Shown: piece after piece, positions 62,837-64,000 of the stretch
Layout: each line of letters opens with the position of its first letter
How positions within the stretch are numbered: position 1 is the stretch's first letter
NCBI GenBank assembly: GCA_045120135.1
Contig: JBGVEN010000010.1
Coordinates: 124,001-188,000, forward strand
DNA from: SIG440 sp045120135
GTDB lineage: Bacteria > Bacillota > Clostridia > Monoglobales > Monoglobaceae
Length of the DNA stretch: 64,000 nucleotides
Direction of reading: 5' to 3'
Made by a program: the position numbers and the translations under genes
Notes under the pieces: model-generated
The model's input: the letters and a program-made list of their open reading frames with translations, nothing else
Databases searched by the model: none
What the model was told of the DNA's origin: nothing

Positions 62837-64000
62837 ATGAATTTAATGGAATTGATTGAATCTCGAAAAATTGAACTTTTTGAAATTCTTTCCAATTTGA
62901 TAAAGATTGATTCGCAAAGCTCTTGTGTTGGTGGAAATGAAAAGAAAGTTGCTGAGTATATTGCAAAAGAAATTGAGGGAATGGGCTATGCCGCAGATGT
63001 TTATTCACCGCTTGATATTCCCGGCATGACTGAACATCCTGATTTCTGGCCGTTACATAATCTTAATGACAGCTATAATGTAAGTGCTGTTATCCCGGGA
63101 AAAGACCATACAAAGCGTATTATGCTTGCAGCTCATAACGATACAGTTGCAGTTGGAGACAGAAAGAACTGGACGGTTGACCCGTTTGGCGGTGAAATAA
63201 AAGATGGAAAAATCTGGGGCAGAGGTGCGTGTGATGATAAATACGGCATTGCAACAGGGTTGTTTTTGATTAAAATATTCAAAGACGAAGGAATAAAATT
63301 CCCTTGCGATATAGTGTTTACCGCATATTGTAACGAAGAATATGGCGGTAGTCACGGTGCACTTGCGGCATGTCTTAGATACCCTTGTGATGATGTAATT
63401 AATATGGACTGCAAAAACTTTGAAATCTGGAGCTGTGCCGTTGGTGGTGAAGAAATGCGTGCTCATATTAAGGCTAAGGAATCGGTTGACGATTGCGGAT
63501 TTATGTTCGACGGCTTAAGAATTTTAAAGGAAGAGTTTGAAAAATTCCGCGAAAACCGTTATGCAGAGCTTAAAGCTCATCCGGAATATGACAATACCAA
63601 TATTCCGGATGACTCGGTACGCTTTTTAGAAATAAAAGCAGGAAATGCAGGCGCTGATCTTGGTACTGCATCAGTTGAAGTTTGTTACTATGCTGCAGCA
63701 ACAAAAGAAGAAATAAACAAGGAATTTGACGAAATGGCAAAACGTCTTAACGAAAGATTAAGACCCATTGGAATTGAATTTGCCGGATTTAAGAAAGAAA
63801 CACGCTTTTTCCATTTTGGCAAAACCGAAAAAAACAATCCTGTTATAGAAAAACTGATAGCCGCTGCCAAGAAAGTATCTGGCAGAGATATTGAACCTTG
63901 TGGTTCCTGCCAGTCAGACTTATCAATTTTCTTAAAATATGGAAGTCCAAGAGCAATCTCCTTTGGTGTCGGCAGGGATTTCGGCGCCTATGGTGGAGCT
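62837..64000 (+). CDS. M20 family metallopeptidase (C-terminus beyond window)
   Basis: The first 388 residues of a dizinc amidohydrolase of the ArgE/DapE/PepV group; the frame is open at the right edge. ATG 62837 follows AGGTGGGG. Metal and catalytic motifs are in order: LAAHNDTVAVGD near residue 98, GRGACDDKYGIATG near residue 130 (bridging Asp), CNEEYGGSHGA near residue 167 (Glu pair), and INMDCKN near residue 190. A dimerisation lid domain follows, then GSCQSDLSIF near residue 360. Relatives remove N-terminal residues from peptides or acyl groups from amino acids. The specificity is unclear. Confidence 0.92.
   Translation, partial: MNLMELIESRKIELFEILSNLIKIDSQSSCVGGNEKKVAEYIAKEIEGMGYAADVYSPLDIPGMTEHPDFWPLHNLNDSYNVSAVIPGKDHTKRIMLAAHNDTVAVGDRKNWTVDPFGGEIKDGKIWGRGACDDKYGIATGLFLIKIFKDEGIKFPCDIVFTAYCNEEYGGSHGALAACLRYPCDDVINMDCKNFEIWSCAVGGEEMRAHIKAKESVDDCGFMFDGLRILKEEFEKFRENRYAELKAHPEYDNTNIPDDSVRFLEIKAGNAGADLGTASVEVCYYAAATKEEINKEFDEMAKRLNERLRPIGIEFAGFKKETRFFHFGKTEKNNPVIEKLIAAAKKVSGRDIEPCGSCQSDLSIFLKYGSPRAISFGVGRDFGAYGGA

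Overview
The window is AT-rich, densely coded chromosomal DNA from an endospore-forming member of the Clostridia (Firmicutes), probably a gut or rumen commensal; the family cannot be fixed from the sequence alone. The evidence is a spoIIAA-spoIIAB-sigF operon, a tiny spoVM gene beside rpmB (the same neighbours as in Bacillus), a T-box leader, RNase J, lonA-engB and hisS-aspS pairs, GatCAB, strong AGGAGG ribosome binding sites, and many sigma-A promoters with exact 17-bp spacers. No insertion sequence, prophage, CRISPR array or rRNA gene was seen.

Layout. 1-671 is the start of a metallophosphoesterase gene on the minus strand. 998-24400 is a surface and glycan-uptake region on the plus strand: two small paralogous secreted proteins, two S-layer-homology (SLH) proteins, two giant paralogous secreted proteins with sialidase-type Asp-boxes and lectin-like modules, then a CUT1 sugar transporter (two permeases and a binding lipoprotein, no ATPase). 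A decayed extra copy of one lectin-like module lies between the second giant gene and the transporter. 24537-25050 holds a 55-aa membrane protein, spoVM, and the convergent rpmB.

25376-32144 holds an N-acetylhexosamine 1-kinase-like gene, tRNA-Leu(CAA), a T-box leader controlling an unusual HTH-cupin-acyl-CoA ligase fusion, a diacylglycerol kinase-like gene and RNase J. 32451-43761 is housekeeping: lonA, engB, hisS, aspS, a DUF4340-type membrane protein, tyrS, valS. 43920-47344 holds the sigma-F operon, a zinc-ribbon/CD225 membrane protein and a membrane protein with a degenerate PP2C-like domain.

47368-56414 is a second carbohydrate locus: an AraC regulator diverging from a secreted lectin/deacetylase-like protein, followed by an apparent operon of two Gfo/Idh/MocA oxidoreductases, a TIM-barrel isomerase, NagB and NagA. 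56514-64000 holds a cysteine-rich small protein, ligA, a minus-strand gatC-gatA-gatB-lipoprotein operon, and the start of an M20 peptidase gene.

Taken together, the secreted Asp-box and deacetylase-like proteins, the oligosaccharide transporter, the NahK-like kinase and the NagA/NagB operon suggest growth on amino-sugar-containing glycans. That link is inferred from neighbourhood and families. The least ordinary items are spoVM with its upstream micro-gene, the T-box-controlled HTH-cupin-ligase, the surface locus with its shared helical repeat and its decayed module, and the deacetylase/oxidoreductase/NagBA locus.
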